A DNA stretch of 64,000 bases from the NCBI GenBank assembly GCA_027625915.1, contig JANTQA010000042.1, forward strand, positions 2,368,001 to 2,432,000, in the 5' to 3' direction. Position 1 is the stretch's first letter; each line of letters begins with the position of its first letter. The notes under the pieces are model-generated. The model made no database searches. It was not told the origin of the DNA and saw nothing but the letters and a program-made list of their open reading frames with translations. The position numbers and the translations under genes were made by a program. The stretch comes from Anaeramoeba flamelloides (taxonomy: Eukaryota; Metamonada; Anaeramoebidae). Shown piece by piece: positions 10,188 to 23,022 of this stretch.

Positions 10188-13058
10188 TGAAACAAATACC
10201 AGAAATTAAAAAAATGCCTAAAAAGTTAGGCAATTGTGAATATAGGACAATTGATGAATAATATCTTTTATTTAAAATTAAATCTTTTTTTTATGAATCA
10301 TATTCTTAAGGACTACGTTCCCACCCTTGAGGGGGTTGATTAATTGTGTTATTTCACTTTCGCTGCTCAAAAAAAATTTTCACACAGAAGAAATTGCAAA
10401 AAAAAAAAAAAACATTATTTCTCATCTTTACTATTTCACGAAGACTATTTTTCTCTGTTATTCAATGAAAAGGAAAATTATAAATAACAAAAAAAATAAT
10501 TGCAAAAAAGGTCTTTTGGGGATTTTCAAGTGCATTTCAAATTTGAGAACATTTCAAACTTGTAAAAGCAATTTTAAAAAATATGTAGAACAGCTCTAGA
10601 AAATAGTGTGAGTTCTGAAAGTTGAAATGGAAATACTAAAATATTAAAATCAAAATTTAGCATGATCTGACAAGGCAAAAATTGGTGAAAATTGTTGAAA
10701 TTGTGAAAATTTCACATTTTTCCTAAAAGAATTTCTCCTTGGACAAATATTACTTGGATTACATAACTTATCCAAGGGTGATTTTATCGATTATTTCACT
10801 GTTTTCACCTAAAAACCTAGTCCTTAAAATTATAACTCGTCGAGATATTAGAATTTTGATTAATTAAATTACATTGGTTGAAAACATCATACAATCAATC
10901 AAAAAACAAGAATAACAATTATCATTTTCCAAACCCAAAGCAAGCCTCTATAAAACCCTCATGTTTTAAAAAAAAAGTTGATGTACTTATGCGGTCTAGA
11001 GTTACTTGAGTATTCTATAGAAACTTCATTTTAATGAGCTTTTGGTCGGTTTATTACTGGGTTCGTAAAAAATTTGTTTAGTTTATAAAAGGATTTGATT
11101 TAAATTTTTTTTAATTTCACTAACAATTTTCCTGATATACACAAATAAAAATCTCGTCAGGCATTTTTTTCATTTGCTATTTTTTTTATCGATACTTTAT
11201 ATTCAATTTGTAAAAAAGAAAAATTTACAATAAGTGGTTGGATTAGGATCCACTAAAGGGTAAGGGGGTGCAATTTCTATACTGTTAATTGTAAAATAAA
11301 AAGATCAAAATTTTCATTCGGCTTTCCAGAAAAAACTTTCATACCCAAGATTAAAATTAAATCATCAAAGTTCCCATGTCTAAAGAGGTATTAAATATTT
11401 AATTTTGTTTTAAGAATTCTAAATTTTGAAATTTTACTGGATCTGTATAAATTCGTATTTTGGAAAGTTGAATGAAAATTTTGTTGCATTTATTTTGAAA
11501 CAAACAGTATTTTTTCAAGATTATTGCAACTCTTGTTAAAAATATATGTCCAGAAAAGATAAATCAATATTTCAAAATAATAAAAAGCTTGTTTCTTTTT
11601 CTAGAAGACCTAATCATTAACACGATCAAAGAAATTGGTAATAAACAATAAAAGAATAAGGTACTAGTTACTTAAAGTTCTATTATTCAAACAGAAATTC
11701 TAAAAATTAAGGATCAAATGAGTTAAGTTTTCTAAAAAAAATAGAGTAATTTTCAAGAACATTTTTACTCCTCAAAGAAAGAAAAAATTCCTAAAAAAAA
11801 TTTATAATATTCTGGAAAATTTTCAACTATTTGTATGAATAACTTGGATTTTACTGAAAATAACGAGACCTTTACTTTCAAAATTGATTTGAATTTAGGT
11901 ATACTATTGTGTTGTGAATTAGATTTTACATTGGAAATAAGAAGAAAAAAAAGCACCGATTATATTTTGTAATATTGTTTATCATCTTAAAGCAAGTATA
12001 ATTTTGATTGAAGTAAAAGAAAATGAAAAAGATGTGAAAATGAAAAAAAAATTGTTTTACCCAACTCATTATTTTCAAAAATAAACATCGAATTTAGAAG
12101 TTTACAATATACTAAAAGCAAGTTTGTTTAAAGTCAAAAAATATGATACAGATTATAAAAGATGGAATTCACAAATCATACAATATAGATAGTCCTTAAA
12201 AGTAGTTGACAAAAACTATTTTGTTGAAGAATTCTCTGAGAGTAAAAGACTAACCTTAGTACTCTTCACACCAAGCTATTTTTTGAAATAGGATGATCCA
12301 AATTCGAATTACTTGAGATTTTGACGAGTTAAAAATTTGAAGAAAAGTGTGAGACAAAGACCTCAAACTCAAAAAGGAATACCCGAAACACTAAAAATCA
12401 CATTATATTAGTTTTATCAACAAAACAAAACAAAATAAAACAAACGAAATTATAATTTTAATTTTTTTTTCCTTTTTTATAAAGTAAATAATAAAATTAG
12501 AAAACATTTGCCTGTTAATGGATAGATCAAAAATTTACTTTTATTTTCTAGTTTCTGTACCATTTTAATCATTAAAAATATTATGACAAATCAGTGAAAT
12601 ACAATTTAGAAAATTTAAAGTTAAAAAGAGTCAGCTCAGTTATTAGGAAAACAAAATAAAAAAAAAATGTAAAAATAATCACAAGATAAAGACTGTTCGA
12701 TCTGAAAATGGTGATTCAATAGGCTCCTAGAAACCAAAAATGATTTCTCCAAAAAAAAATCTTATTTATTCGCATGAGTAATATTTTCAATTTTTAAAAA
12801 ATAATTGATAACCCTCAAATGGGTTTTTAACAAGGGTAAGTTCTGAAAAAATCGAAGGCAAAAGAAAAAAGTTTTAAAAAAAGTTGAAAAAAAGAAAAGT
12901 GTAACTTTTTTCGGACAGATTAGATTTAAAGTTTTTTCAAAGTAATCCTCAACTTCAAAAAAACACTTGATTCATAAATTTTTAGTTGTAATTTACGAAA
13001 CTTAAAACACACAGTTTTTTAAAATGTGAAAAGTTATTTTTTTTTTTTATTTCCAAAA

Positions 13059-16000
13059 ATGAAAATCGAAATTACCAAAACACTTTTTGACTGTATTTCT
13101 TATGTCTTTTTACCAATATACATTCTGGTTTTGGTCTTTGTTATAAAAAGTTTCTTGAAAATAAACAAAATTAGTGTTAAAAACACACAAAAAAAACACA
13201 CGATCTGGAGAATTATTACAGTTGCGATCACGATGTCGATTATCTGTAAAACGGTTCTTAGCATAATACTCTTTAAACGGTCTGAGATCTATTTTGTCAT
13301 CCTTTTTAATGGCCTCTCCTTTGTCTTTTTATTTGTTGCATACTCTCAGTTTATCCTTTTTTGGTTGAAAACATATAACGTTGTGACAATCAGTTATAAT
13401 GATTTTACAAACAACCCAAACAACAGCTCAGACAAATTAAGTCTGGTGGCTTCAATATTGCCAAAATTGATTTATGGATCAAATCTTGTAGCATTGTTCT
13501 TTTCTGTAATTTTTATTCTCATTCTTGTGAGTTCTGAAAAATTCAGAAACAGTAGTTATATTTTGTCTGGTTCCTTTCTTGTTGGCTTTACTGTAAGATT
13601 TCTTCTTTTTTTTATTTTATTTTTTTTTTAAATACAAGAAATTGTAACAAATTCCTGATTTGAAAATTCCATTTTTCGGGTTTCTTCATTTGGGGGTTAA
13701 AAAATTACTTTAAACTCAATTTTATTTTTCTGACCAACAAAAACTTGGTGGGTGCTAAATTCTCCTTTCTGGACTTTTAGTCCTTTGATCACAGAGAACA
13801 TACTTGTGTTTGATTTTTAAATCGGAAAATTTTTCGTTTGATCTTCTTCTTTTTTCTTTCTGTTCTTGTTGCTTCTGAAAATTTTAATTTTCATAACAAA
13901 AAGAGCGGATCGATTTTAGATGCTTTTGTAATGTTTTTTGAAAAATAACTTGACAAAATTTTTATTTTTCTCTCAGGCAAAGGCAAAAAAAAATTCAATT
14001 TCCTCTGAATTTAGTGAATAGCTTAATAGATGATCTTCAACCACAGAGAAGTCTAAAATTAAATTGTACTACGATTCGATGTAAAACACATCAGTCCCTC
14101 ATGGCTCAAATGCCAGGAAAAAATTGATTAGTATAATTGTACGAAACGTTTATCTCATCAATTAAAACGTTATCGTTTTATTAGTAAAAAAAACTCAACA
14201 ATTTTAGCAAAAAAAACCCACCTGAAACAAATTTAAAGGCTGAATCCTCAACATTCAGATTTCAAAGCCGAGAAATGTCTTTATTGTATTTGTCTCAAAA
14301 TGGAGATTAGTTGAGAAACTTGTATTATTTAAAAACTCAAATAATTTGGTTAGGTATTATTTTTACACACTATTTTCAAATCTGGTAATCTAACTGACAA
14401 TAAAAGTAAACCACATTCTCAAAAATTTGGACACACCCAAAATCAAAAATAGGCAAAACAAAAACACAATTTTATATTTTTTCAAATGTAATATCAAATT
14501 AGGGTCAAGTTGCCCGGTACTACTGATGAGACGTAATCAGATTTATCCAAATAAAAGAAAAAAAATATAAAACTCAAAAATAAAAACAGGTTTGTCCAAA
14601 ATAATTAAATGAGCTGAACAAAAAATGTATTTGGTAAATTTGTTGAAATTTCACCAACAATTATTGATCGATCAAATGATTCGATACCATCAACTAATTG
14701 GATGTGATTTTTTTATTTAACAAAGTCAACATTAACTTTCTATCAATCATTGAAAAAAAAATCCCGATCTAATGTAACAGAATACGTAACTGGAAAAAAG
14801 GAAATGAAAACAAAACAGAAAAAACAGACAAAAAATATTTTGCAAAACCAAAACTTTTTTTGAAAATTGAATGGAAAGTATGGTATTGTTATTCTTTCAA
14901 CAGTTTAACTGTGCCCAAATTTTTGGAATTTAGTTAAGCTTTATAAAAAGGAAACAACAATAATCCATCTTTCGGTGTTTATGCCAATAATTACTGGTAT
15001 TTGAATTTGAAATGGGATATAATTTCATTTTAATTTTCAATTTCCTTTTTCAAACAGAGACACATCTATAACTGACATCTTTGGTAACTCTATTTAACCA
15101 AGAAAAATCTAGAAAAAGGAAGTGAAAATTCTTTCCCATTTATAATTCAAATACCAGTATTAAGTTAATCTTACAAATTGAAAAAATTGTCAATTTTGGA
15201 AGTTCTAAAAAGTAATTATTAAAACCTGAAATAATATTATTTTCTTTGGTTTCTTATTTTTAGATTTGGAAAAGTAATTATAAAAATTATTTTCGAAAAT
15301 GACAATTTTTGATAGTGATCCTTAATAAAAAACCCAAAGGTTTTATCTGTATAAAAATATTTCTAATGGATTTTTTAGTGTCATTTTTTGCAATATAACA
15401 CAAATATCTTTTACCCCCCCCAATTACATCATAATTTAATTATTATCTTTTTCCAATTAATAAATGAAAAATTTTAAATCAAGTTCCCAAAAATATAACA
15501 GTCATTATTTTTTGCAAAAAAAACCCAAGATCTTGAAAAAAATTAATTAGAGATGACAATCACAACTAATACGATTTTTCTTATTATTATTTTCTAATGA
15601 AAAAAAAATAAATTTTATCTCAAAGTTTCAAAAATAAAGAGATCCAAATTAATAAAACTCAATATTTTCAGGATCAAATGATCTTAGAAGATCTTGGTTT
15701 TTTTTTTTTCCTACTATTAAGACAATCAATGGATAAATATTTGAGAATATGAAATAAAAATTTTTCTTTTTTAATTGGAAAATGGCAGTATAGACAAATC
15801 TATGGTGAGACTAACTCCTAAAGTATTATTCATATTTCATGGTCAAAATATACTCTTTTTATCTGTGAAAGCATATTTAACGACTTAAAAGAATGCCAAG
15901 CCAAGATATCTTTTTAAATATAGGTTTGTTTTCAAAAAATTGGCAGTTGGATAAAATTATTTTTCTATTCAAATTTGAAATTTACATTGGAAAGCTTTGA

Positions 16001-18435
16001 AAATCCAAAATTCCCTTCTGGTTGTTCACCCCGCTTCATTTTCAAGTCTTATACTGTTCAAGACAATGTAATAAATATACTTGAAAATAAAGTCGATGAT
16101 TCTTTCAGAATGATATTATCCAAATTATTTTCAATTGCCATGCCGTTTACTCTGGGGATATACTTATACTTACATATCATCTGGGGCGAAGGTTTCGTCA
16201 TTAAGAGATAAACAAAGTCATTTTAAATTTACCATTATTTTGTTCAAAAATTCATAAAAGTTTCTGGATTTGATTTAGAATCTTCTAAAATCCAAAAATT
16301 TCCAATATTTTGACTTTCCTTTAACAGGTAATTAATCAAATGTTTTTTTTTTTTTTTTGATTTTTCATTGTGTATAAAAAAACCTAGAGCATAAAATTCT
16401 GATAGTACTTTAATACTTTTTTTGATTTTTTTTTTTTTGTTCTCACTTTTATTTAGGAAAAAGAATTCACGGCTCTTTCACTGCTTGGGTTTTAAACCTA
16501 CCAATTTTGGTCTAGATCCAAAATGAGAGTAATTTTTTTGTAAATGTTTAATTGATTTTGGAAATTAGTTTCCAAAAAAATTCTTTTTCATAATTGTTGT
16601 GCTTTAAACTAAAAAAATTACTGCTTTTTGACAATAAAAATTTCTCAAAAAGTGGGAACTTTGAATTATTAAAACCTTTAAAAGTTTTGAACTGTCCAAA
16701 AAATGAAAACTTTTTGACTATTTTTGTATTTACTTACTTTTTTCTTATTTATAAATAAAAATTTTTTAAATTCAAGTTCCTAAATATTTTGCTAATTTAT
16801 TGCTTGAAAAAAGCCAAATGTCTCCACAAAATCAATATTAAATAAAAATTTTGGAGATTTAAATCGACTCTCCCCCCTTGAACATTTGAGTTAAAATTTA
16901 ATATTTTTTTTTTACTTTGAATTTAATAGTATTCTCCAATCCAAATAAAAATTGATTGCCTAAACACACCCCATCAATATAAAAACAATTATTACAATTA
17001 AATATTATTAATAAAATAAAAAAAAGATTTGTTAATAATAATTGAGAGACTATTATTTTTTTCAAGAAAAAAGAACAAGATTACCCATGATTTTTTTTTT
17101 TGAGTGTTTTATGATTCTAAACTCTTTTTCATATAAAAGGGTACAAAAAATTTCAAGAATTATTCATAATTGAATCGAATTAATTGTATTATCATTCCAA
17201 AATCTAAGAAACGCTTTAAAACATAAAAAAAAACTCAACTGAATCTTTAAAACTCATTAAAACAAAACAATAAAAATTAAAATTCAATATTTTAAAAATT
17301 GGTGTGCCCTTTTATTTGAAATGAGAAATCTCATTTTGTAAATTGTAAGAAAAAAAAAGATAAAATCAATAAAAAACTATGAACAAGGCGAATTTAGAAA
17401 AAAGTTCTCGACATTTTATTGATAATTCTTTACACGTCAAACTTTTGTTCATTAAAGTTTCATTTCCAAGATAAAGCCACAATTCATCTGGTATTTTACC
17501 GGAATGTTTTTTCTTTATTTCTCTTTTCTTTGTTCCATAAACCAATCGAATAATGGTCTTTCTTAATTCCTATATCTAACCGATTGGAAATCAAACATAA
17601 ACTATATCCATTTATATACTAGTAGGTTATTTACAAATTGGTTACTTCTTATCTTGCTTTTTCATTTTCCAACTGTTCAATATCCATAAATAAATAAAAA
17701 ATGAAAAAATGAATAATTAAAATGCAATTCACCAATAAGTAATTATCTTATTAACAATCAAATTCGATGGTATTGATGATTTGAGAGGTGTACCCTTTGG
17801 TTTTAAAAAGAGTTTAGTTATCATTATGTTTCAAAAATTAAATCTTTCAAAAGTTTGATTAGATATAAATTTTTGAATACATTTATTTATTATAAAATCA
17901 CTCAAAGAAAAACAACAATAATGATACATTTATATAATTATGTTGATTTATAAAAATCCTCAAAAAAAAAATAATCAAAAAAAAACAAATTTCAAAATGG
18001 AAAATATTAAAAACCAAAAATTATATTATCTTTTATATTTACTTTTAAAAATAGTGTATCTTCATTTTCATATTTTCAATCTTTGGGTTTAAATTCTCTT
18101 TCCGAATTCAAAAAGAATTCAAAAATACAAGATTAAAAAACAAAAAACGATTAATGATCGTGAAAGCGGTAAGGATATTGCTGGCTAGTACAATTGTTAC
18201 ATCAATTTTACAGTTTTCATTGATAATAGTAGTTATTTCCATGAAAAATCAAATTGAATTGGGATATATACACTTGGTCATCTCTATATATTCGCTTATT
18301 ATATCCGTTTTGATTCTTGCTTTAGTATACATTATTTTCTTTAATTTTCAAGAAAAAGAAGATGATGATGTAAAAAAAGAGTCAAAAAATGAATACAAAA
18401 CAAAGCAAACAAGCATTACCCCACAAGAAATTTAA
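13059..18435 (+). CDS. THH1/TOM1/TOM3-like seven-helix membrane protein, two exons
   Basis: Model: exon 1 13059-13592, intron 13593-18054, exon 2 18055-18435, 304 residues, both junctions in phase 0. Exon 1 ends at a GTAAGA donor and exon 2 follows an AAATAG acceptor. Exon 1 gives about five hydrophobic helices. The stretch LFNGLSFVFLFVAY then QFILFWLKTYN resembles the plant TOM1 core LPGLLFF...LLVLFWAEIYHQA. Joining gives a continuous helix (SFLVGFT + CIFIFIFSIFGFKFSF) followed by a basic loop (NTRLKNKKRL), as in TOM1 (FLLYGGRLFFMLRR then a GRRKKL loop), then two more helices and a charged tail. TOM1 of plants has about 290 residues, so the length fits. The family acts at vacuolar or other endomembranes, and the role here is unknown. 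A GTG 33 bp upstream is in frame, but the ATG is preferred. Unspliced, exon 1 would end at a stop after 13630. Confidence 0.65.
13978..14127 (+). other. Coding-like island in the intron
   Basis: A 49-codon open frame ending in TGA begins one base after a strong acceptor at 13976. It encodes QRQKKIQFPLNLVNSLIDDL, then LKLNCTTIRCKTHQSL. Its composition is balanced, unlike the surrounding A/T filler. The phase does not match exon 1 of the TOM1-like gene. It could be a remnant of another gene or chance. Confidence 0.25.
14425..14760 (+). repeat. Rep-C dispersed repeat, copy 2
   Basis: It contains AAAATCAAAAATAGG, GAGCTGAACAAAAAATG, AAATTTGTTGAAATTTCACC and ATTGATCGATCAAATGATTC with ACCATCAACTAATTGG, which makes it the clearest copy of the family. 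Confidence 0.6.
14992..15159. repeat. Rep-B hairpin element, copy 2
   Basis: The left arm TACTGGTATTTGAATTTGAA continues to AATTTCCTTTTTC. The right arm starts GAAAAAGGAAGTGAAAATTC and ends TAATTCAAATACCAGTA. Arms are inverted copies about 60 bp long. Confidence 0.7.
15924..16211 (+). other. Coding-like island (possible terminal exon)
   Basis: A 95-codon frame starts directly after an AAATATAG acceptor and ends in TAA. It encodes GSWIKLFFYSN, then ESFENPKFPSGCSPRFIFKS, then a hydrophobic stretch (MPFTLGIYLYLHIIW) and a basic end. Composition is protein-like. It lies inside the proposed TOM1-like intron and, being in phase 0, could be an alternative last exon of that gene or belong to another gene. 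No family recognised. Confidence 0.35.
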
Positions 18436-19479
18436 TTTCTTGTAACCAAATATACCTTCTAATAATTTTTTTTTATAAATGGCTTTTAGATATTTTTTTT
18501 ATTATTGCAATAATATGTGGCTTAATATTTTAAAAAAAGTCTATTTCTCAAATCTTAATAAAGATTTTTTAACTGAAAATAATAAATAAATAAAAAATAT
18601 GAATTTTTATTTCTTATTTATCTTTATTTCTTAATTTTGATTCTTTCGAAATTTTTTGAATGTTCAAAAAATAAAATAGTTTTAAAAGAACTTGTTTTTC
18701 CTTGAAAATAAATTTTTCTTATTATTAAAAGAAAAATTACAAAAAAGAAACCCTTTATAATTAAAATTACAATTGCTGTTCATTTTTCTTGAGTCATCAG
18801 TTTATTTTGAAAATCAATAGATTTCTAGTAGAAAACGGAAAGCTTGAAGAAAACTGCCCCAAAGTTTTTTTTTCAAATTTTTAATTATTGATTTGAGTTA
18901 AAATTCTTTTGGTGATCTGAACAAAAACAATAATTCACAAAATAGCAACATTAATTTTCAAAAAAAAAATAGCTATCCAAGAAAGCTAATAGATTTTTGA
19001 AACAAAAATTAAAAGAAAAGATAATTAAGCTTTGTTTTTTTTTAGGTTTTGTAGGATTCTAGAGAATTCAGTAAAATAAAAGATTTTTGACAATTGCTTT
19101 GAATTCTGGGAAAACTGAAAATTTTTGTGTGCTATACAACATTGAACTAACCCACCCCTTTGAATTAATAATATTATATATGATACAATTTAGACCCTAT
19201 TTAGCCTTGATCAATAAAAAGTCAAACAAGCATTAAATCATAATAAAAAATATTATTTTTTTTCTATTAAAAATAAAAATAATTAGAAAAAAATCGATAC
19301 ACATTAATTTAAAAAAATGAAAAGGATTTTAAAGAGAAAAAAATGATCAATTAACATTTTGGTTATAATTATGAAAATATAATTGACATAAGTAAAGAAA
19401 TGATAGAATAGATTGAAAAACTTCAACATTAAACAATTATAAATTGTTTTAAAATAAAACCCATTCCAAAAATTTATTA

Positions 19480-19800
19480 CAACCAAAATCAAAAATAGGA
19501 AAAACAACCTAATTTTTTTGTATTTCACGAACTTAATACAAAAAACACATTTATGTTACCAAATATAATGTTTTTATATATAATAAAATTTTACCCAAAT
19601 AATAGAAAAAATAAAAATCAAAAATTATACATGTGATCCCAAAAAGATGAAATAAGCTGAACAAAAAATCACATTATCACTTTTTTTGAAATTCCACCAA
19701 CAATTGTTGAACGAACAAATTATTAGATTTTATCAACTAATTTTAGATGGATTTTTATATTTAACAAACACTATATTAACTTTTCTATGAATCATTTTTT
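19480..19800 (+). repeat. Rep-C dispersed repeat, copy 3
   Basis: It shares AAAATCAAAAATAGG, AAGCTGAACAAAAAATC, AAATTCCACCAACAATTGTT and TTATCAACTAATTTTAGATG with the copy at 14425-14760, in the same order and orientation. Confidence 0.55.
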
Positions 19801-21296
19801 TTTTTTAGAGCCAAAAAAATAGATTACGCAATTATGAAAAAAGTAAAAGAAAAGAAAAGAAAAAAAGACAAAAAATGAAATAGTTTGTAAAATATAAACT
19901 ATTTCTTAAGTGAATTAAAAACATCGTATTTCTTATTCTATTAACTCTTAAAATTGTTCCCAAAATTTTGGTATTATTTTAGATGTTTTTTTTTTTTTTT
20001 CAAATTCAATCAATAAAAATATAATTACAAATTTAAAAAATAAATCTGTTAAAGGATTTTAAAAAATAGAATACTTTATATTTATTTTTAAAGATAAAAT
20101 AATACAGACATAAGCAAATTTTATATAAAATTATTTAAAAATATCAAATTACAATTTTAAACAACATTCAACATTTTATTAATTCAGAGTAAGATATGTT
20201 ATTAAACAGAACAAAAATAAAAAAAAAGATTAATTTTATTTCTTCATACAAAAGGAAATAAGGAAATAATTTGTATTTATATGCTCATTTATATTAATCA
20301 AAGTTTTATAAGATTATTTCTTATTAAAATTTTAATTAATTAAATTTTGTTGAGTATTTATTCCGGAATGAAAAATAGCAATAGAAATAAATATGAAACT
20401 AGAATTGCATTATTGTTGTTTTTTTTTGTGAATACTTGATATAAAAATGAACACTACCAATAATAAAGAAAATGGATAAAAGTTATATTATACTGATTAA
20501 TACGCCTGAAAGCTTTTATTCAATTAATTTTCAAATTATTATAAACTCAAAAAAAAAAAAAAACTCAAAGTATATCTTAAAAATTTTATTTCTACTTTTT
20601 TTTTTTAATTAAGCTGAAAAAATACATCAGTACCTGTATTTATTTCACAAAATTCCTAGAATTTATTTTTTTACTAAACATATTTTTTACAAATTTATTC
20701 TCTAAATTCCCTTTTTACAAATATTTTGGTCAAAATATGCCAAAAATATGGAATATTATTACACTGAAAAAAAAATTAAAATAACAAGAATATTGAAAGC
20801 AAAAAAAAAAAAAAAAAAAAACCAACTTAAGGATTAGAAATTATAGTTAAAAAGAAGAAATCAATAATCATTTTGATTTTTCGACAAATAATATAAAAAA
20901 AATATTTTACAATCAAAAAATCCATACAATAAATCAATATTTCAAAAAAGTATTTCAAATAATATCAAATTTCGTCCAATCAAATATGAATTATATTTCT
21001 TAAAAAAGAATTATAATTTTAATTTCAATCTCAAATTTCATTTGAAATATGAAGTCATTTATTATTAAAAAATTTCCTATAACAAAATTTTCCATCCAGT
21101 TTTAAAAATAAAACATAGTAAAGAAGAAGTAATTTGATCGAAGTGACACAGAAGATTAAGAAATAATTACTTATAATTTTATTTGGGTTAATCTTTTAAT
21201 TATTTTGATTAGTATTTTTTTTTTTTTCATTAGTAGTTAAAATACATATTACCCTGATATATTACCAACTTCCCCTTTTATTAAACCATTCATATA

Positions 21297-21358
21297 TTAT
21301 TATTATTATTATCATCATCATCATCATCATCGTCGTCGTCGTCGTCATTATTATTATT
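21297..21358. repeat. Compound trinucleotide microsatellite
   Basis: Blocks of TAT, then CAT, then CGT, then ATT units in series. The CGT block is a rare GC-containing tract in this desert. It lies far from any reading frame. Confidence 0.85.
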
Positions 21359-21483
21359 TTTTTTATTTTTCAAGAGAAGTGAAAAAAAAAAATTAACGAC
21401 TTTTGACTCTGAGCTTTTTTTTAATTAAAGAAATAAAAAGAAAATTGATTGAATTTTCTATTTATTTCTGAAATTAAAAATAA

Positions 21484-21650
21484 TCATTGTTAAATTTTTT
21501 TGAGTTTTCTATTTATTTGGAAAATATATTAATTTTCCAAATAAATAGCAAACCCAAAAAACCTTGAAAACTTAAAAAATATAATATAAAACTCAAAAAA
21601 ACCTATAAATACCTAACAAATAAAATAGAAAACCCCAAAAAAACCATGAT
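21484..21650. repeat. Rep-H palindrome
   Basis: A 40-bp perfect palindrome (21509-21548: CTATTTATTTGGAAAA, short centre, and its inverse) is followed by ACTCAAAAAAACCTA and AAATAAAATAGAAAACCCC, the same words as the repeat cluster at 62084-62510. Confidence 0.6.
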
Positions 21651-21879
21651 TGACTTTTTGGTAATCTATGACACATGACTACATCCCCCTTTGGTTTTCC
21701 CGAATTCAATAGAATTGAGTAAAATCATTGATTTTACTCTATTATTTTATTTTATTGGAAAATATAGGCACTTAAATCACTCTACAACACCTTTTAACAG
21801 TCTAAATTTATTTTAGAGTTTTTAAACATACCATGATCAAAATAATGTGCTTACAACAACAATAATCTTTATTACAATA

Positions 21880-22330
21880 TATAATCCATGTTTTTTTTTC
21901 TTGTTCCAAGGCAACATACAATTAACTAACCAGCAGTATACCAAAGTTAAACTCAATTTTGAATGTAAATTTTGATATTTTTTTTAGTAAATTTTCAATT
22001 AGGAATGCAATTTGATAATAATTTTACATAATTTTTCATGTTTTTTTAATTTTTTTTTGTTTTGTTTGAAGATAAAAATTTTCTTCAAAAAATTTACTTT
22101 CTATTTTTTCAAGATATATTAACAATTTGATCCTTTAATTTTAATATTTCTTTTGAAATAAAAGACCTTCTAGAAACCAACACTATATTTAATAATTGTT
22201 TATAGTCATTTTATTTGATTGTTAAATGTATAGGTCTTCTACAACAAAAAAAAAAACACACTTTTTATTTTGAAACACTAAAACTTATCTACACACACTA
22301 TTTTGATAACAGTTTCTCTAGTGTTGAAAA
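21880..22330 (+). repeat. Rep-D dispersed repeat, copy 1
   Basis: It shares CTTGTTCCAAGGCAACAT, the CCAG.AGTATACC block, ACAATTTGATCCTTTA, GGTCTTCTA and TTATTTTGAAAC with 38170-38580, in the same order and orientation. Confidence 0.6.
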
Positions 22331-22571
22331 CATTGTTTAAATTAGTTTAGGTACTGATTTTAATGGTAAGATACCCTAATAAACTGAGATACCCAAAATT
22401 AGTCAAATGTAACTACTCCCTTAACCAAAAATTTTTTTATTTGAGTTTTTACGACATCATCACATAATGGATATTAATTACTATTAATTAAAAACAACGT
22501 ACCCATTAACGATCAGAAAATAATCTACCTTCAAAAAAGTCTGTCATTGTTCGTTTGAGAAGGAGTAAAAA

Positions 22572-23022
22572 ACACGACAAGAATAGCACAATCCATACAA
22601 ATACTTTCAAGACTTTTTCGAACTTTCAGGCTGACAGTCTGCAAGATTTCAGTCTCTGATATTCTTTCATATTGTTTCAAATTTCAAATACTTGGTACAA
22701 ACTTTTGTAAGCCAAAAAAAGGGATAAAAATAATAATTAACAAAAGATAGCATTTTGAATTTAATTGAAATTTTCAAAAGTTCTATCGAAAAGAAAAATA
22801 TTTGTAAACTTTCAATAACCTGAAACTCTTTTTATGAAAACCAAAAATTGGAAAGTTGTTTAAATTACATGTTTTTAAAAGTATAACTTGTAAAAACTTT
22901 TAAATTGAAAGTTGTTGCATTGTAATCTTCTAATTCCTTTCAAAATTTGGAACAATTTTAAAAAAACAAAGTGTTGCTAAGGAAAAAAAGTGACTACAAT
23001 TTTTCTGCTATTCTTGTCGTGA
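22572..23022. repeat. 16-bp inverted repeat pair upstream of HYOU1-like gene
   Basis: CACGACAAGAATAGCA at about 22573 and its exact complement TGCTATTCTTGTCGTG ending at about 23022, 93 bp before the ATG. They could be terminal repeats of a 450-bp element or paired regulatory sites. No clear target duplication. Confidence 0.45.

Larger units (their letters stand above)
6525..13058. other. Gene-free stretch dense in foldback repeats
   Basis: No convincing gene. It contains a Rep-E fragment, two large foldback elements (7483-7840 and 9374-10187, the latter holding a Rep-A copy), a Rep-B hairpin, a Rep-C copy and a Rep-D fragment. From 10190 to 13058 I see only A/T-rich sequence. A 90-codon frame at 10327-10599 starts at TTG and is Lys/Asn/Phe-rich, so it is not supported as a gene. 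Confidence 0.65.
13593..18054 (+). other. 4.46-kb intron of the TOM1-like gene
   Basis: Bounded by GTAAGA and AAATAG. It holds Rep-C (14425-14760), a Rep-B hairpin (14992-15159), and two coding-like islands (13978-14127 and 15924-16211). A strong alternative acceptor (TTTTTCTCTCAG, ending 13976) would give a short in-phase tail of 14 residues and a stop at 14021. Short inverted arms containing AAACTCTTTTT and AAGGGTAC also occur around 17110-17145 and 17790-17824. The rest is A/T filler. Confidence 0.55.

Noticed and set aside
10327-10599. 90-codon plus-strand frame
   Set aside because: Starts at TTG, made mostly of Lys/Asn/Phe from A/T runs, with no recognisable motif.
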